64,000 bases of DNA from Paraburkholderia domus (GCF_905220705.1 NZ_CAJNAT010000004.1:1-64000), one strand, 5' to 3'; positions 24,635 through 34,434 are shown, numbered from the stretch's first letter. Notes: generated by a model from the letters alone, not told the origin. Made by a program: numbers and translations.

Positions 24635-26596
24635 CTAATCGTTGTACTTCGTAATATCGAAATATGCGGTCCCGTTCCGCCCGCCACTCAACTGCACGAG
24701 CCGCGAACCGCCCGACGTCAACGCTGGGAACGGGCAATTCGTGCAAGTCTGCACGCCCACAGAATTGACACCCGCATAGACCGTCGTTTGATACTGACCA
24801 AACGTAGTGTTGTTCGGCCCACCGATCGAGAAACCGTCCACTTCCGTCGTCGAACCGGTGGCCGTTCCAGGGTAGGCCTGGATCTGCACGGACGTCACCG
24901 GATACGCGAGATTCTGTCCGTTCACGAGACTCGACCACGTCACGCTCATCGCGTACTGCGCGCTCGCCAGCGAGCCGCCCGGCGTGAGGAACTGCGTCGC
25001 GAAGTCAGGCAGCAGCGTCGGCCATGCGACCGTGCTCCCCGCCGCCGCGCTTAACGGGCTCCCCGGATTGACGATCGACGACTGGCCGAGCTGCGCGCCG
25101 TTCTTGTCGTAGAACGTCACGGTGTAGGTCGCGTAGAGCGGCACGGTGCTCGCGTCGATCGATTGCGCCGAGTAGTAGCCGCTCGACGCCGCCGGCGTGA
25201 AGGTCGCGGTCGACGACAGCGATTGCCAAGACCAGCGATACAGGGACGTGTTGCTGCTGGTGGTCGCGGGAGACACCGGTGCCGCACTCAACGTCCGATC
25301 CGACAGCCCCAGCGTGCTGCTGCCGAGCGCATTACGCTGCATCAGCCAGATCTGCGCAGCGAGTCCGGGTCCCGTGACGGAAGCCGAATACACCGTCGGA
25401 TTCGAAGTGGTCGGAATCGAAATCGTGAGACCCGACTCATAACGGTTCACGTCGTTCAGCTTCGAATCGAGGAAGGTGCGGCGCTGGATTTGCGACATGA
25501 TCGAAACAACGAATTGCGACTGATTGCCGATCAGATCCCAGCCGAGCTGCGTGCCGTTGGCGAGCGTGACGGGCGTGGGGAGCTGTTGCGCGATGGTGTA
25601 GAGCACACCGGCTGCCGCGCCGCCTGCCAGCGTGACCGGCAACTGCACGAGCGCAAGCTGCTTGCCGTTGCGTGTGAAGAAGGCGAGCGTCTTCGGCGAA
25701 CCGAACACCGCACCACTGAAGATGGCATCGGTCAGACCGTGGCCGACCGCCAGATCGGTCGAACCGTTTTCGAGGAACGTGGAGTCGATTGCCGGTGAGC
25801 ATGACGTGTTGAGCGTGCCGTTCGCGGCGCAGGCCGTCAGCAGGGACGCAAGCGGCTCCAGATAGTTCGCCGCCGCGGGCGGCGCTGCGAGCGTGACGGA
25901 CTGGGCAGTCTGGTTGTTCAGCGCGACGGTCGTGCCCGGTGCCGCATTCGACGCCAGCAACGAGCCCCCGTTAGCCGCCGACACCAGCGAGACGGTGTCG
26001 ATCACTGCATCGGCGCCGGTGTGGTTCGGCGTAAAGGCCATGCCGATGGGATCGAAGCCTGCCGTCTGGATGCCGTTCTGCGCGAGAATTTTCGTCAGGA
26101 TCGCGTCGAGCGTGATGGTAGCGATCTGCACGGACGGCAGCGTCACCTTGGCTAGCGCCGTGGTGGATGCCAGGTCGATCGGGTTACCCGAGGCCGTCAG
26201 CATGGCGGCAATCGCGGTGGTCAGCGTGGTGACGTTGGCGACAGCGGGCGCCGTGCCACTCGGCAGTTTGGCGAGCACGGAGACGAGCGGGGCGGAAATG
26301 CCGGCGGCGTCGGTGGCGACGATCAGAAATGGCGCGGTCATGCCCTGCACGGAGATCGTGTACGCGCCTTGAGCATTGGTAGTTGCCGTCGCCTGAGCGC
26401 CGGTCGCATCGGTCAGCGTGACGGTCGCGCCCACTAAGGCGGAGCCGGTTGCGACCGTGCCGTTTACCGAGGTGGCCGTGACCGTTGGCGTGCTCGACGA
26501 GGTCGAGCTGGAACCGCCGCCGCCGCAACCGCCGAGTTGGAACAAGACAAAGGCGACGGCGGCCGCGACGCCGGTGCGCACTAACGATCCATGCAT
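24635..26596 (-). CDS. Large putative lipoprotein with carboxypeptidase-regulatory-like domain
   Basis: A 653-residue exported protein. The signal ends in a lipobox (FQLGGC, Cys24) followed by a Gly/Ser linker, so it is anchored to a membrane. Residues 40-90 (SVNGTVATGSALVGATVTLT, QGAYTISVQG) form a carboxypeptidase-regulatory-like beta sandwich. The rest is Ala/Thr/Ser/Gly-rich with no enzyme motif; a CTNC pair lies near the C-terminus. The ATG follows CGGGGAATTC. A surface-exposed binding or structural role is possible, but the function is unknown. It is monocistronic with its own terminator. Confidence 0.8.
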   Translation of the reverse strand: MHGSLVRTGVAAAVAFVLFQLGGCGGGGSSSTSSSTPTVTATSVNGTVATGSALVGATVTLTDATGAQATATTNAQGAYTISVQGMTAPFLIVATDAAGISAPLVSVLAKLPSGTAPAVANVTTLTTAIAAMLTASGNPIDLASTTALAKVTLPSVQIATITLDAILTKILAQNGIQTAGFDPIGMAFTPNHTGADAVIDTVSLVSAANGGSLLASNAAPGTTVALNNQTAQSVTLAAPPAAANYLEPLASLLTACAANGTLNTSCSPAIDSTFLENGSTDLAVGHGLTDAIFSGAVFGSPKTLAFFTRNGKQLALVQLPVTLAGGAAAGVLYTIAQQLPTPVTLANGTQLGWDLIGNQSQFVVSIMSQIQRRTFLDSKLNDVNRYESGLTISIPTTSNPTVYSASVTGPGLAAQIWLMQRNALGSSTLGLSDRTLSAAPVSPATTSSNTSLYRWSWQSLSSTATFTPAASSGYYSAQSIDASTVPLYATYTVTFYDKNGAQLGQSSIVNPGSPLSAAAGSTVAWPTLLPDFATQFLTPGGSLASAQYAMSVTWSSLVNGQNLAYPVTSVQIQAYPGTATGSTTEVDGFSIGGPNNTTFGQYQTTVYAGVNSVGVQTCTNCPFPALTSGGSRLVQLSGGRNGTAYFDITKYND

Positions 26597-26816
26597 GAAT
26601 TCCCCGATGCTCTGTTTACATGATGCGTTTGTTATATCGGCAGATTTTGCCGATGAGTGTGGCTATACTTGCCGCGCTGCGTCGCCGGCTCGAAAGCGGA
26701 TTATCTGCTGCTATTAATCGATAAACGGCAAATTCCATGCGGGCTTTAGCGCGTTGGCAGAATACTTCAAAGCGGCGGTCTCGTGTCGCACGTCCGAAGG
26801 CCGTTCAGCGTTTCAA

Positions 26817-27005
26817 TTACTTGCCCAATTCGTGTCCGATAATCCCGCCGGCTACCGCGCCGCCGACCGTGCCGACCGTGCTGTGATTGGTCGCCTCGTT
26901 GCCGATAACGCCACCTGCCGCCGCCCCGCCAAGGGTGCAGCCGGCCGTAGATGTGAGCAGCGCCAAAGCCGTTGCAATGACGCCCAAGCCAGTTCGATTC
27001 AACAT
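26817..27005 (-). CDS. Glycine-zipper outer-membrane lipoprotein, OsmB-like
   Basis: 62 residues. It starts MLNRTGLGVIATALALLTST with a lipobox (TAGC), then glycine-zipper repeats (GGAAAGGVIGNEATNHSTVG and GGAVAGGIIGHELGK) typical of 2TM glycine-zipper lipoproteins. Such small lipoproteins are often stress- or osmotically induced. The ATG follows GAGGTGACACC; the in-frame codons 16 residues upstream are not signal-like. Monocistronic. Confidence 0.8.
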   Translation of the reverse strand: MLNRTGLGVIATALALLTSTAGCTLGGAAAGGVIGNEATNHSTVGTVGGAVAGGIIGHELGK

Positions 27006-27235
27006 GGTGTCACCTCGGATGTTTGTCGATACAAGCGAAGCAGCAATCCACATGCCGCCTTCTTATTACGAGTGTCCGTAGGGCCTGCGATCCATTGTCG
27101 CCCGGGCGCTGAAACGGGTTTGCTGGACTCATCCGCGCTTGCTAGACTGCCTTTCGCAACCCAACTGTAAGCGCGTTTTCGCCTTCGTACGCCTGCCTGG
27201 CGTTCACGTCCGCGGCGCGATCAATCGGAGACGCC

Positions 27236-27589
27236 ATGTCTTATATGCTGCTTATCGTCGAACCCCCGAATCAACGCGTCGAACGCGGCGAGCAGGCGGG
27301 GCGCGAGGTCTACGACCAGATGGTGCGTTTCGCCGCCGACCTCAAAGAGCGCGGCAAGCTGGTCGCTGTGGAATCGTTGACCTCCGCCAGTGACGCTGTG
27401 CGCGTGCAGGTGCGCGATGGACAGCCCAAACTGCTCGACGGCCCGTTCGCTGAAGCCAAGGAATTGATCGGCGGTTTTTTCTTGCTCAATTGTGAAAGCC
27501 GGGAAGAAGCGGTGGCGATCGCGCAAGCCTGCCCGGCGGCCTCTTGGTGCACCGTCGAAGTCCGCAAACTCGGGCCTTGTTTCCTATAG
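27236..27589 (+). CDS. YciI/DGPF-domain protein
   Basis: 117 residues with the DGPF signature (KLLDGPFAEAKELIGGFFLL) and the opening SYMLLIVEPPNQRVE. Family knowledge: DGPF proteins share the YciI alpha/beta fold and are the genomic partners of ECF42 sigma factors, whose regulon they form. Here the sigma gene lies four genes downstream on the same strand. The ATG follows GGAGACGCC. Confidence 0.9.
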   Translation: MSYMLLIVEPPNQRVERGEQAGREVYDQMVRFAADLKERGKLVAVESLTSASDAVRVQVRDGQPKLLDGPFAEAKELIGGFFLLNCESREEAVAIAQACPAASWCTVEVRKLGPCFL

Positions 27590-27742
27590 GCGGGTTCGCC
27601 CATTCCCGGCTTTTTCTCGGGGTTTTCCCCAGGCCGGCGGCAAATATGTCGATCCGGTCCCGCATCGCTCGTCGTGTGAGTAAGGAGCCAGCAAACAGAT
27701 AACGGCTCCCACTGACCACTCGCCACCCAAGGAGCGACCGCG

Positions 27743-28156
27743 ATGCGATTCATGATCATAGTGAAGGCGACTGCCGTCAGCGAAGCTGGCGGGCCGCCAG
27801 ACGACGCCCTGATGGCCGCGATGGGCGCATATCACGAAGAACTGGCCAAGGCCGGTGTGCTACTCGACGCAACCGGCCTGAAACCGAGTTCGAAAGGCTG
27901 GCGCATCCACTACAGCGCGGGCAAGCGCACGGTAATCGATGGTCCATTCGCGGAAACCAAAGAACTGATCGCCGGCTACACGCTGATTCAGGTTCGCTCC
28001 CGCGAAGAAGCCATGGAATGGGCGCGGCGTTTTCCGGCGCCGTTCGGCGAGCAGGCCGATGGCGAAATCGAAGTGCGGCAACTGTATGAACTCGAGGACT
28101 TCGAGCCGAGCCCGGAACGGGAGCGTTTCCAGAAACTGGACGCGGCCAAACCTTGA
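27743..28156 (+). CDS. YciI/DGPF-domain protein, second copy
   Basis: 137 residues. It begins MRFMIIVKATAVSEAGGPPD and carries DGPFAETKELIAGYTLIQVR and REEAMEWARRFPAP, the standard DGPF layout. It is longer than the first copy by a C-terminal acidic extension (YELEDFEPSPERERFQKLD). It lies 153 bases after the first copy and is followed by an SRPBCC gene, in the usual ECF42 neighbourhood. Confidence 0.9.
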   Translation: MRFMIIVKATAVSEAGGPPDDALMAAMGAYHEELAKAGVLLDATGLKPSSKGWRIHYSAGKRTVIDGPFAETKELIAGYTLIQVRSREEAMEWARRFPAPFGEQADGEIEVRQLYELEDFEPSPERERFQKLDAAKP

Positions 28157-28217
28157 TCCCGACGCCGATCCGGTCGCTAACCTAGGCGCCGATCCGGCCA
28201 CACTGAAAGGATTCATC

Positions 28218-28745
28218 ATGCTCAAAACCATTCTGATCGCCGTCGTCGCTGCGGTAGGCCTTGTGCTCATCTACGCGGCGACTCGGCCCGACAACTTTCG
28301 CATTGAACGCAGCGTGCGCATCGAGGCGCCGCCTGAGCGGATCTACGGGTTGATCGACGACCTGCATCAATTCAATCGCTGGAATCCGTTCCTGCGCAAA
28401 GATCCTGCGACGCAAGGCACCTACAGCGGCACGCCAAGCGGCAAGGGGGCGCGTTATGCGTGGCAAAGCGACAAAGTCGGCGTGGGGCAGATGGAGATCG
28501 TCGATACGGCGTCGCCATCGAGCGTGACGATGAACCTCGATTTCATCAAGCCGTACGAAGCGCATAACACCGCCGATTTCACGTTGAAGCCGGAGGCCGG
28601 CGCGACTCAGGTCACCTGGGCGATGCACGGGCCATCACCGTTTCTGTCGAAGCTGATTGAGGTGTTCATCAGCATGGACCGGATGGTCGGCAAGGATTTC
28701 GAAGACGGCCTGGGCAATCTGAAAACGCTTGCCGAGGCGAGCTGA
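28218..28745 (+). CDS. SRPBCC/polyketide-cyclase-like protein with membrane anchor
   Basis: 175 residues. An N-terminal hydrophobic segment (ILIAVVAAVGLVLIYAATRP) anchors it, and the rest has the START-like fold of the SRPBCC family (RIERSVRIEAPPERIYGLID, FNRWNPFLRKDP). Family knowledge: such proteins bind hydrophobic ligands. The chosen ATG follows GAAAGGATTC. It is part of the DGPF/ECF42 gene row and probably belongs to its regulon. Confidence 0.85.
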   Translation: MLKTILIAVVAAVGLVLIYAATRPDNFRIERSVRIEAPPERIYGLIDDLHQFNRWNPFLRKDPATQGTYSGTPSGKGARYAWQSDKVGVGQMEIVDTASPSSVTMNLDFIKPYEAHNTADFTLKPEAGATQVTWAMHGPSPFLSKLIEVFISMDRMVGKDFEDGLGNLKTLAEAS

Positions 28746-28816
28746 ATACGTGGGATCGCTCTACAGGCAGCGTACTGCGATGCAATTCGCGGCCTGTAGA
28801 GCACACAACCGGATCA

Positions 28817-29236
28817 ATGGATTCCATCATGCATAAGCAGATCTACGTCAATCTTGCCGTCGACGACCTCGAACGGTCGAAGGCATTTTTCAGCGCGATT
28901 GGCTTCGGCTTCGAGGCGCAATTCACCAACGAGCAGGCCGCGTGTCTGGTCCTCGGCGAGAACCTCTACGCGATGCTGCTGGTCAAGGATCTGTTCAAGT
29001 CCTTCACGCGCAAGTCGCTTTGCAATCCGAAGGAAAGCACCGAGGCGCTGATGGGCCTGTCGTGCGAGAGCCGGGGCGAGGTGGATGCGCTGGTTGCGAA
29101 AGCGCTCGCCGCCGGCGGCACGGTGCCGCGCGCACCGCAGGACTACGGTTTCATGTACGGGCACGGCTTCGAAGATATCGACGGACACATCTGGGAGCTG
29201 ATCTACATGGACCCGAACGCCAAGGCAGCGGGCTGA
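28817..29236 (+). CDS. VOC-family (glyoxalase-like) protein
   Basis: 139 residues with two beta-alpha-beta units of the vicinal-oxygen-chelate fold: YVNLAVDDLERSKAFFSAIG at the N-terminus and GFEDIDGHIWELIYMDP near the end, whose Glu would bind metal. A second ATG four codons later is a possible start. It ends four bases before the GTG of the sigma factor gene, so the two are probably translationally coupled. Confidence 0.87.
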   Translation: MDSIMHKQIYVNLAVDDLERSKAFFSAIGFGFEAQFTNEQAACLVLGENLYAMLLVKDLFKSFTRKSLCNPKESTEALMGLSCESRGEVDALVAKALAAGGTVPRAPQDYGFMYGHGFEDIDGHIWELIYMDPNAKAAG

Positions 29237-29240
29237 TCCC

Positions 29241-30518
29241 GTGACGACGCCGGCCACCCATCGTGCCATCGAGGCAGTCTGGCGCATCGAGTCCGCCAAG
29301 GTCATCGCCCACGTCGCGCGGATCGTGCGCGACGTGGGACTCGCCGAAGAACTGGCGCAGGACGCGCTGGTGGCGGCGCTCGAGCATTGGCCTGACGCGG
29401 GCGTACCCGACAATCCAGGAGCGTGGCTGATGGCGACTGCGAAGAACCGCGCCCTCGACCGATTGCGCCAGGAAGCGCTGCATGCCCGCAAGCGCGAAGA
29501 GCTGGGTCATGATCTCGACGCATTGGAGGCGCACCTCGTGCCGGATTTCGTCGATTCCCTCGATGCCGCACGCGCCGACGATATCGGCGACGACCTGCTG
29601 CGGCTGGTGTTCACGGCGTGCCACCCGGTGCTGTCCACCGACGCACGTGTTGCGCTAACGCTGCGTCTGCTCGGTGGCCTCACCACGGACGAAATCGCGC
29701 GCGCGTTCCTCGTGCCCGAGGCGACTATCGCGCAGCGCATCGTGCGGGCCAAGCGCACGCTGTCGGCGGCCAAAGTGCCGTTCGAAGTGCCGCAAGCGGA
29801 TGCGCGTGCGCCAAGGCTCGCGTCGGTGCTGCAGGTGATCTATCTGATTTTCAACGAAGGCTATTCGGCCACAGCCGGCGACGACTGGATGCGTCCGGCG
29901 TTGTGCGAGGAAGCGCTGCGGCTCGGGCGCGTGCTGAGCGGGCTCGTGCCTGACGAAAGCGAAGTGCATGGCCTCGTCGCGCTGATGGAAATCCAGGCGT
30001 CCCGCACGCATGCGCGCACCGATGCCGAGGGTCGGCCGGTGCTGCTGCTCGATCAGGACCGCAGCCGCTGGGACCCGCTGCTGATTCGGCGCGGGCTGGC
30101 CGCGCTCGGCACCTCGCACGCGTTGGGCGGCGCGAGCGGTCCGTACGCGTTGCAGGCGGCGCTGGCCGCGTGTCATGCGCGCGCCCGCCGCGCTGAGGAG
30201 ACCGACTGGGCGCAGATCGTCGCGTTGTACGATGCGCTGGCGCAGGTGGCGCCTTCGCCCGTGGTCGAGTTGAACCGGGCAGTGGCGGTGGGGATGGCAT
30301 TCGGGCCGGCTGCCGGTCTGGAAATCGTCGACGCGCTCGCCGCCGATGCGGCGCTCGCGAACTATCACTGGTTGCCGAGCGTGCGCGGCGATTTGCTGGC
30401 GAAGCTCGGCCGTTTGGCAGAGGCGCGCGCGGAATTCGAACGCGCTGCCAGCATGACGCGTAATGCGCGTGAGCGCGAGCTGTTGCTCGAGCGTGCTGCG
30501 CGCGGCATCGCGCATTGA
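29241..30518 (+). CDS. ECF42-type RNA polymerase sigma factor
   Basis: 425 residues, much longer than a normal ECF sigma. Sigma region 2 is at about 12-80 (VARIVRDVGLAEELAQDALV, WLMATAKNRALDRLR) and region 4 near 125-180 (LTLRLLGGLTTDEIARAFLV, ATIAQRIVRAKRTL). The following ~230 residues are the TPR-like DUF6596 extension (LIFNEGYSATAGDDW, PVVELNRAVAVGMAFGPAAG). Family knowledge: ECF42 members have this extension, no anti-sigma factor, and DGPF genes as neighbours, exactly as here. It starts with GTG four bases after the VOC stop. Not chimeric: this length is usual for the group. Confidence 0.9.
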   Translation: MTTPATHRAIEAVWRIESAKVIAHVARIVRDVGLAEELAQDALVAALEHWPDAGVPDNPGAWLMATAKNRALDRLRQEALHARKREELGHDLDALEAHLVPDFVDSLDAARADDIGDDLLRLVFTACHPVLSTDARVALTLRLLGGLTTDEIARAFLVPEATIAQRIVRAKRTLSAAKVPFEVPQADARAPRLASVLQVIYLIFNEGYSATAGDDWMRPALCEEALRLGRVLSGLVPDESEVHGLVALMEIQASRTHARTDAEGRPVLLLDQDRSRWDPLLIRRGLAALGTSHALGGASGPYALQAALAACHARARRAEETDWAQIVALYDALAQVAPSPVVELNRAVAVGMAFGPAAGLEIVDALAADAALANYHWLPSVRGDLLAKLGRLAEARAEFERAASMTRNARERELLLERAARGIAH

Positions 30519-30557
30519 ACGGTGCCGCGCATCGAGTCTGAGTCGTTTAGCGCCGCG

Positions 30558-31247
30558 TCACCCGGCGCAGGCTCGCACCAGATAGAACTCGCGTGGACCG
30601 AATTCCTGCGGCGGATCGAGCAGCGGCTCGACGTAACGGGTGATGCCCACCTGATCGAAACCCGCCGCGATGCACGCGAGTTCCAGCATCTTTGCATCGT
30701 GGACGGTGAAGCCGTATTTGGCGAACGGCATCTCGTTGGCTGCTTCGGGCGTGATGGCCGCGATCACCAGTACGCCGCTCGCACGTAACACGCGGCGTGT
30801 TTCCTTCAAACCCGCCGTCAGGTCGGGCCAGAAATACGTCGAGTTGATCGTGATGGCTTTGTCGAACGACGCGGCCGGGAATGGCACGGACATGACGTCG
30901 GCGGTTTCGAGCCAGACCCGGCCATCGCGGACGAAGGTTGCGTTGCGGCGCCGAGCCTCGGCGATCATGGTCGGCGATAAATCGATGCCGGTGAAGATGA
31001 GTCCTGCAGCCTGATCCAATACCGATGCGATATGGCCGCCGTTGCCCAGACCGATTTCGAGAATCCGCTCATTCGCGTGCGGGTCGAGCAGAGCGAAGGA
31101 CGCCTCGATGACGGCCAGATTCGAGCGCTCCAGCATATCGCCGACTGCCACGCCGATCTCGCCTGCGGGGCAGCCGAGTTGCGGAAGCAGAATGCTTTCG
31201 TCGAGATTGGCGACGAGGTCGCTTGCAAGGTTAGGGGATGCGTTCAC
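30558..31247 (-). CDS. Class I SAM-dependent methyltransferase
   Basis: 229 residues. The SAM-binding motif I is ILEIGLGNGGHIASVLD (about residue 63), motif II is IFTGIDLSPTMIAEARRR, and a later acidic motif is VWLETADVMSVPFPAASFDK, typical of the Methyltransf_11/UbiE type. The substrate cannot be read. The gene is convergent with the sigma factor and transcribed alone. Confidence 0.88.
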   Translation of the reverse strand: MNASPNLASDLVANLDESILLPQLGCPAGEIGVAVGDMLERSNLAVIEASFALLDPHANERILEIGLGNGGHIASVLDQAAGLIFTGIDLSPTMIAEARRRNATFVRDGRVWLETADVMSVPFPAASFDKAITINSTYFWPDLTAGLKETRRVLRASGVLVIAAITPEAANEMPFAKYGFTVHDAKMLELACIAAGFDQVGITRYVEPLLDPPQEFGPREFYLVRACAG

Positions 31248-31532
31248 GGTAAGTCCTCCATGACAGGTTGCGCTCTATGCCGCAGCGCGGATGCGCGATA
31301 CGAGATCGCGGCGCCCTCAATTTATGTCATGAAAATTGGACTACTGATCATCCAATCCGCACGCCTTTGACTTACGACAAAGCGGCGTGCGGAAGGCTTT
31401 AGGATCGACGTCGAGTGTGTGAGAGGTAAGACACTTACCGAATTAGCTGGGCTACACCTAACGCCGCTTTGTGCGCAACCGCAACGAAGTTCGGACCGGG
31501 GCGTGTCTGCACTCCCCGCGCCGTTCACGCAA

Positions 31533-32111
31533 TCAGGCCGAAAAGAACGCCATGGCACCCGTAATAACACCCGCAGCCGCAATACCGAACGATAGATTAC
31601 GCAGCCATTTCTTGCGGGTCAGCAACGTGATCGCGCACAAGGCGATCGCAACCTGAATCAAGGTGGTGGCCTGGGCCCAGCGATGGTGGCCGTGCAGCAG
31701 CGCTTCACTTTTGGCGTCATTGTCCACGACTTCCTTTTCGATCGCTTCAGCCTTCGCGCGAATCGGCTCTTTCTGTTCCTTGTATTTGTCGACGTCGGCG
31801 ATGAACTTCGCGTGTGCATCGGCATTGCCGAGCGACAGCGCTGCGCCGAGTTCAGCGAGATTCTCTTTCTCGCCCTTGGCCTGGTAGTAGTTCCATTGGT
31901 TCGACGCTTCGGTCTTTTTAATCGCGGCTTCGTTCTTGTAATACAGCGCCAGATTTTCGCTGTTGCCACTCTGGTACGCGCACAGTGCACCGATCGTCGC
32001 GAGGATCGCCGTCATCACGGCCATGCGGCTCGCAAAGGGGTCCGCGTCGTGGTGGCCGGCGTGTTCAACCGCATGGTCATGCGGACCATGCACTTCATAT
32101 TCTTCAGACAT
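31533..32111 (-). CDS. DUF4337 membrane protein
   Basis: 192 residues. A His/Asp-rich N-terminus (HGPHDHAVEHAGHHDADPF) precedes a first transmembrane helix (RMAVMTAILATIGALCAYQ). A long charged coiled-coil-like stretch follows, then two C-terminal helices (QATTLIQVAIALCAITLL and FGIAAAGVITGAMAFFSA). This layout is DUF4337. The start at MSEEYEVHG follows GGAGAATCAG; in-frame codons upstream are discarded as not conserved in type. Function unknown. Confidence 0.85.
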   Translation of the reverse strand: MSEEYEVHGPHDHAVEHAGHHDADPFASRMAVMTAILATIGALCAYQSGNSENLALYYKNEAAIKKTEASNQWNYYQAKGEKENLAELGAALSLGNADAHAKFIADVDKYKEQKEPIRAKAEAIEKEVVDNDAKSEALLHGHHRWAQATTLIQVAIALCAITLLTRKKWLRNLSFGIAAAGVITGAMAFFSA

Positions 32112-32315
32112 CTGATTCTCCGAGCCGAGCTTTTTTTGTGGTCCCCGGGCGGCGCGCATGGCGGTGGCCCATGCGCGGGCGACGCCGCAAGCGCTGCGCG
32201 CCGGCCCGGGCGGGCTCAATCTTAGCGTGAGGCGGCCGGTGATGGAAAAGGTATCGGCGTCGGGCCAGGTCAATGAATGCCGACGGCTAACCACGCCCGC
32301 CGGTCGCTTCGGCCG

Positions 32316-33281
32316 TCACATCGTGATGACGACCCGGCCGCGCGTGCCGGCGGCTACCGCCTCGTAGGCCTCGCGCGCCCGTTCGAGCGGGAATTCCTGT
32401 GCGATCGCCGGGCCTTGCAGCTTGCCGCTTTCGAAGCCCTCTACCAGCGCCGTCATCAACGGTGCCGATTCGGCGACGCCCAGTTTGGCGCTATCCACGC
32501 CGAGCAGTTGCGTTTCGTTGTGATAGAAATCGATCAGGTCGAATTCCACGCGGCGCTTACCCGTGGCGCTGATTTCCAGCACCCGGCCGCGGCGCTTGAC
32601 GAGACTCAGTGCGGTCTCAAACGCGACGCCGCCGACCGAGTCGTACACCACGTCCGCGCCGGCGCCGCCGGTCAACGCCTTCAGGCGCGCGGTCACGTTT
32701 TCGTCGAATGGGACGTAGTCGTCGATCAACCGGCCCGCGGGCGTATCGGCGGAAAGGGGATGGCGGTCGACGGCGATCACGCGAGCTCCCCGCGCTTTCG
32801 CGATCTGCACCACCGCGCCGCCGACGCCGCCGCCCGCGCCGATCACGGCAATCGTCTCGCCCGCTTGCAGGTGGGCATACTCGACTGTGCCGAGCCATGC
32901 GACCACGAAGTTCACGCCGATCGCGGAGGCCTCCGCGTGGCTGAGCGTGGTGGGCTTGCGCGACAGGCCGGCGAGCGGGATCTTGATGAACTCGGCGTGC
33001 GTGCCGTCGCGTGTGAAGCCGATATCGCCGCCAGTGCCCCAGACTTCAGCGCCGAGCCATGCCTGCGGACCCTCCACCACGACACCGCTGAAGTCGCGGC
33101 CGGGCGTGCGCGGCAGGACGGTGTGCTCGAAATGGCCGGACACGTTCTTGACGTCGCTCGGATTCACCGAGGCCGCCTTGACCTGCACGACGGCGCTGTC
33201 CGCGTCGGCTTGGGGCGTCGGCAGATCGACGTATTCGAGCACCTCGGGGTTGCCAAACGTCTTGAACTGAATCGCTTTCAT
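32316..33281 (-). CDS. NADP-dependent oxidoreductase, zinc-less MDR family
   Basis: 321 residues in the medium-chain dehydrogenase fold. It begins MKAIQFKTFGNPEVLEYVDL; the nucleotide-binding motif is AVIGAGGGVGGAVVQIAKAR (about residues 155-174), and no structural zinc Cys set is present, pointing to a quinone-oxidoreductase/enoyl-reductase-like enzyme. The C-terminus GRVVITM is usual. Cytoplasmic, probably single-gene transcript. Confidence 0.9.
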   Translation of the reverse strand: MKAIQFKTFGNPEVLEYVDLPTPQADADSAVVQVKAASVNPSDVKNVSGHFEHTVLPRTPGRDFSGVVVEGPQAWLGAEVWGTGGDIGFTRDGTHAEFIKIPLAGLSRKPTTLSHAEASAIGVNFVVAWLGTVEYAHLQAGETIAVIGAGGGVGGAVVQIAKARGARVIAVDRHPLSADTPAGRLIDDYVPFDENVTARLKALTGGAGADVVYDSVGGVAFETALSLVKRRGRVLEISATGKRRVEFDLIDFYHNETQLLGVDSAKLGVAESAPLMTALVEGFESGKLQGPAIAQEFPLERAREAYEAVAAGTRGRVVITM

Positions 33282-33489
33282 TGCGTGTCACTCCTGTCGG
33301 GTCTTGCGCTGCGTTGTGCAGCCGATGAACGTAGTCTAAGTGACCGGCACAAAGGCGTTGAGACAAAGACTTTCGAAACGGCGGCTCGGTGCGCTGTTCG
33401 CGGTTCGCTTATGAAGACCGCGGACCCTGATGGTCCGTGTGCGAAGCATAGCGCGAGATGTCGGGCGAGGCATTTTCCGGGCGGTTCGC

Positions 33490-34434
33490 CTATGTACGAT
33501 GGCCCATCACCAGCAGAAGCAACGACAGGGTCACCACCGATCCCACCGTCGACAGCAAAATCGTGCGCGATGTGATGTGCGCCTCGCGCCGGTAGAACTC
33601 CGCCAGCATGAATGGGCCGGTGCCGGTGGGCAACGCGGCCAGCACGACGGCCATCTCGACCAGGGTGGCTGAGAGCCCGAACACGTGCGCCGCGAGCCAC
33701 CAGGTCAACGCCGGCTGAACCAGCAGCTTGACGCCGGTCAGCAGCAGCGAGATGCCGCGCGCACCGGTCTCGGGCGGACGCTTTTCCGCGAGGAACAGGC
33801 CAAGGCTCACCAGCGCGCACGGACTGGCGGCACCGCTTAGCAGCTTCAGAAACGTCTCCGCGCTTTGTGGCAACGCGACGTGTGTGCTCGCGAACAACAC
33901 GCCCGCTATCGGTGACACGATCAGCGGATTGCGCGCCAGCGAGTTCAGCACTTTCAACCCCAGCTTGTGCGGCGTGCGCTCGGTCTGCAATCCGACTTCG
34001 ATCAGCACGATCGCGAGCGCAAAAAGCACGCACGCGACGAGGATCGTGGCGATCGTGGTCGGCGTCAGGCTGGCTGAGCCGAACGCGATCATGCCGAGCG
34101 GAAAGCCGATGTAGCCCGTGTTCGGATACGACGCCGCAATCGCGTCGACGCTCGCGTCGGCCAGATGCCGGCCACTCATCAAGCGCATCATGAGAATCAG
34201 CAGAAACACGCTGACGCATCCGATCGAAAACGTCGCGACGAAAGCCGGTTGATAGAGCTGCTGCCAGGTGGCGTGCGCCATCGTGTCGAACAGAAGGGCC
34301 GGCAGTGCCAGCCAGACCACGAAGCGATTCAGCTCGGACGCGGCGTTCGGTCCAAGCACGCCGCGCCGGCGACAGGCAAAGCCCGCGAAAATCAGGCCAA
34401 ACACGGGAAGCAGAATCTCAAGGGTGGCTAACAT
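33490..34434 (-). CDS. AEC-family (auxin-efflux-carrier-like) transporter
   Basis: 314 residues and about ten hydrophobic helices, beginning MLATLEILLPVFGLIFAGFA. A conserved broken-helix segment NTGYIGFPLGMIAFG and the late VVLAALPTGTGPFMLAEFY identify the AEC family, which exports or imports organic acids and other anions. The start is at the ATG just before the hydrophobic segment; in-frame codons run 36 residues further. It is divergent from a LysR regulator that probably controls it. Confidence 0.9.
   Translation of the reverse strand: MLATLEILLPVFGLIFAGFACRRRGVLGPNAASELNRFVVWLALPALLFDTMAHATWQQLYQPAFVATFSIGCVSVFLLILMMRLMSGRHLADASVDAIAASYPNTGYIGFPLGMIAFGSASLTPTTIATILVACVLFALAIVLIEVGLQTERTPHKLGLKVLNSLARNPLIVSPIAGVLFASTHVALPQSAETFLKLLSGAASPCALVSLGLFLAEKRPPETGARGISLLLTGVKLLVQPALTWWLAAHVFGLSATLVEMAVVLAALPTGTGPFMLAEFYRREAHITSRTILLSTVGSVVTLSLLLLVMGHRT

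Noticed and set aside
31248..31532. Search for RNA genes or regulatory sites between the methyltransferase and the DUF4337 gene
   Set aside because: No hairpin with T tract, tRNA-like fold or ribosome site was found.
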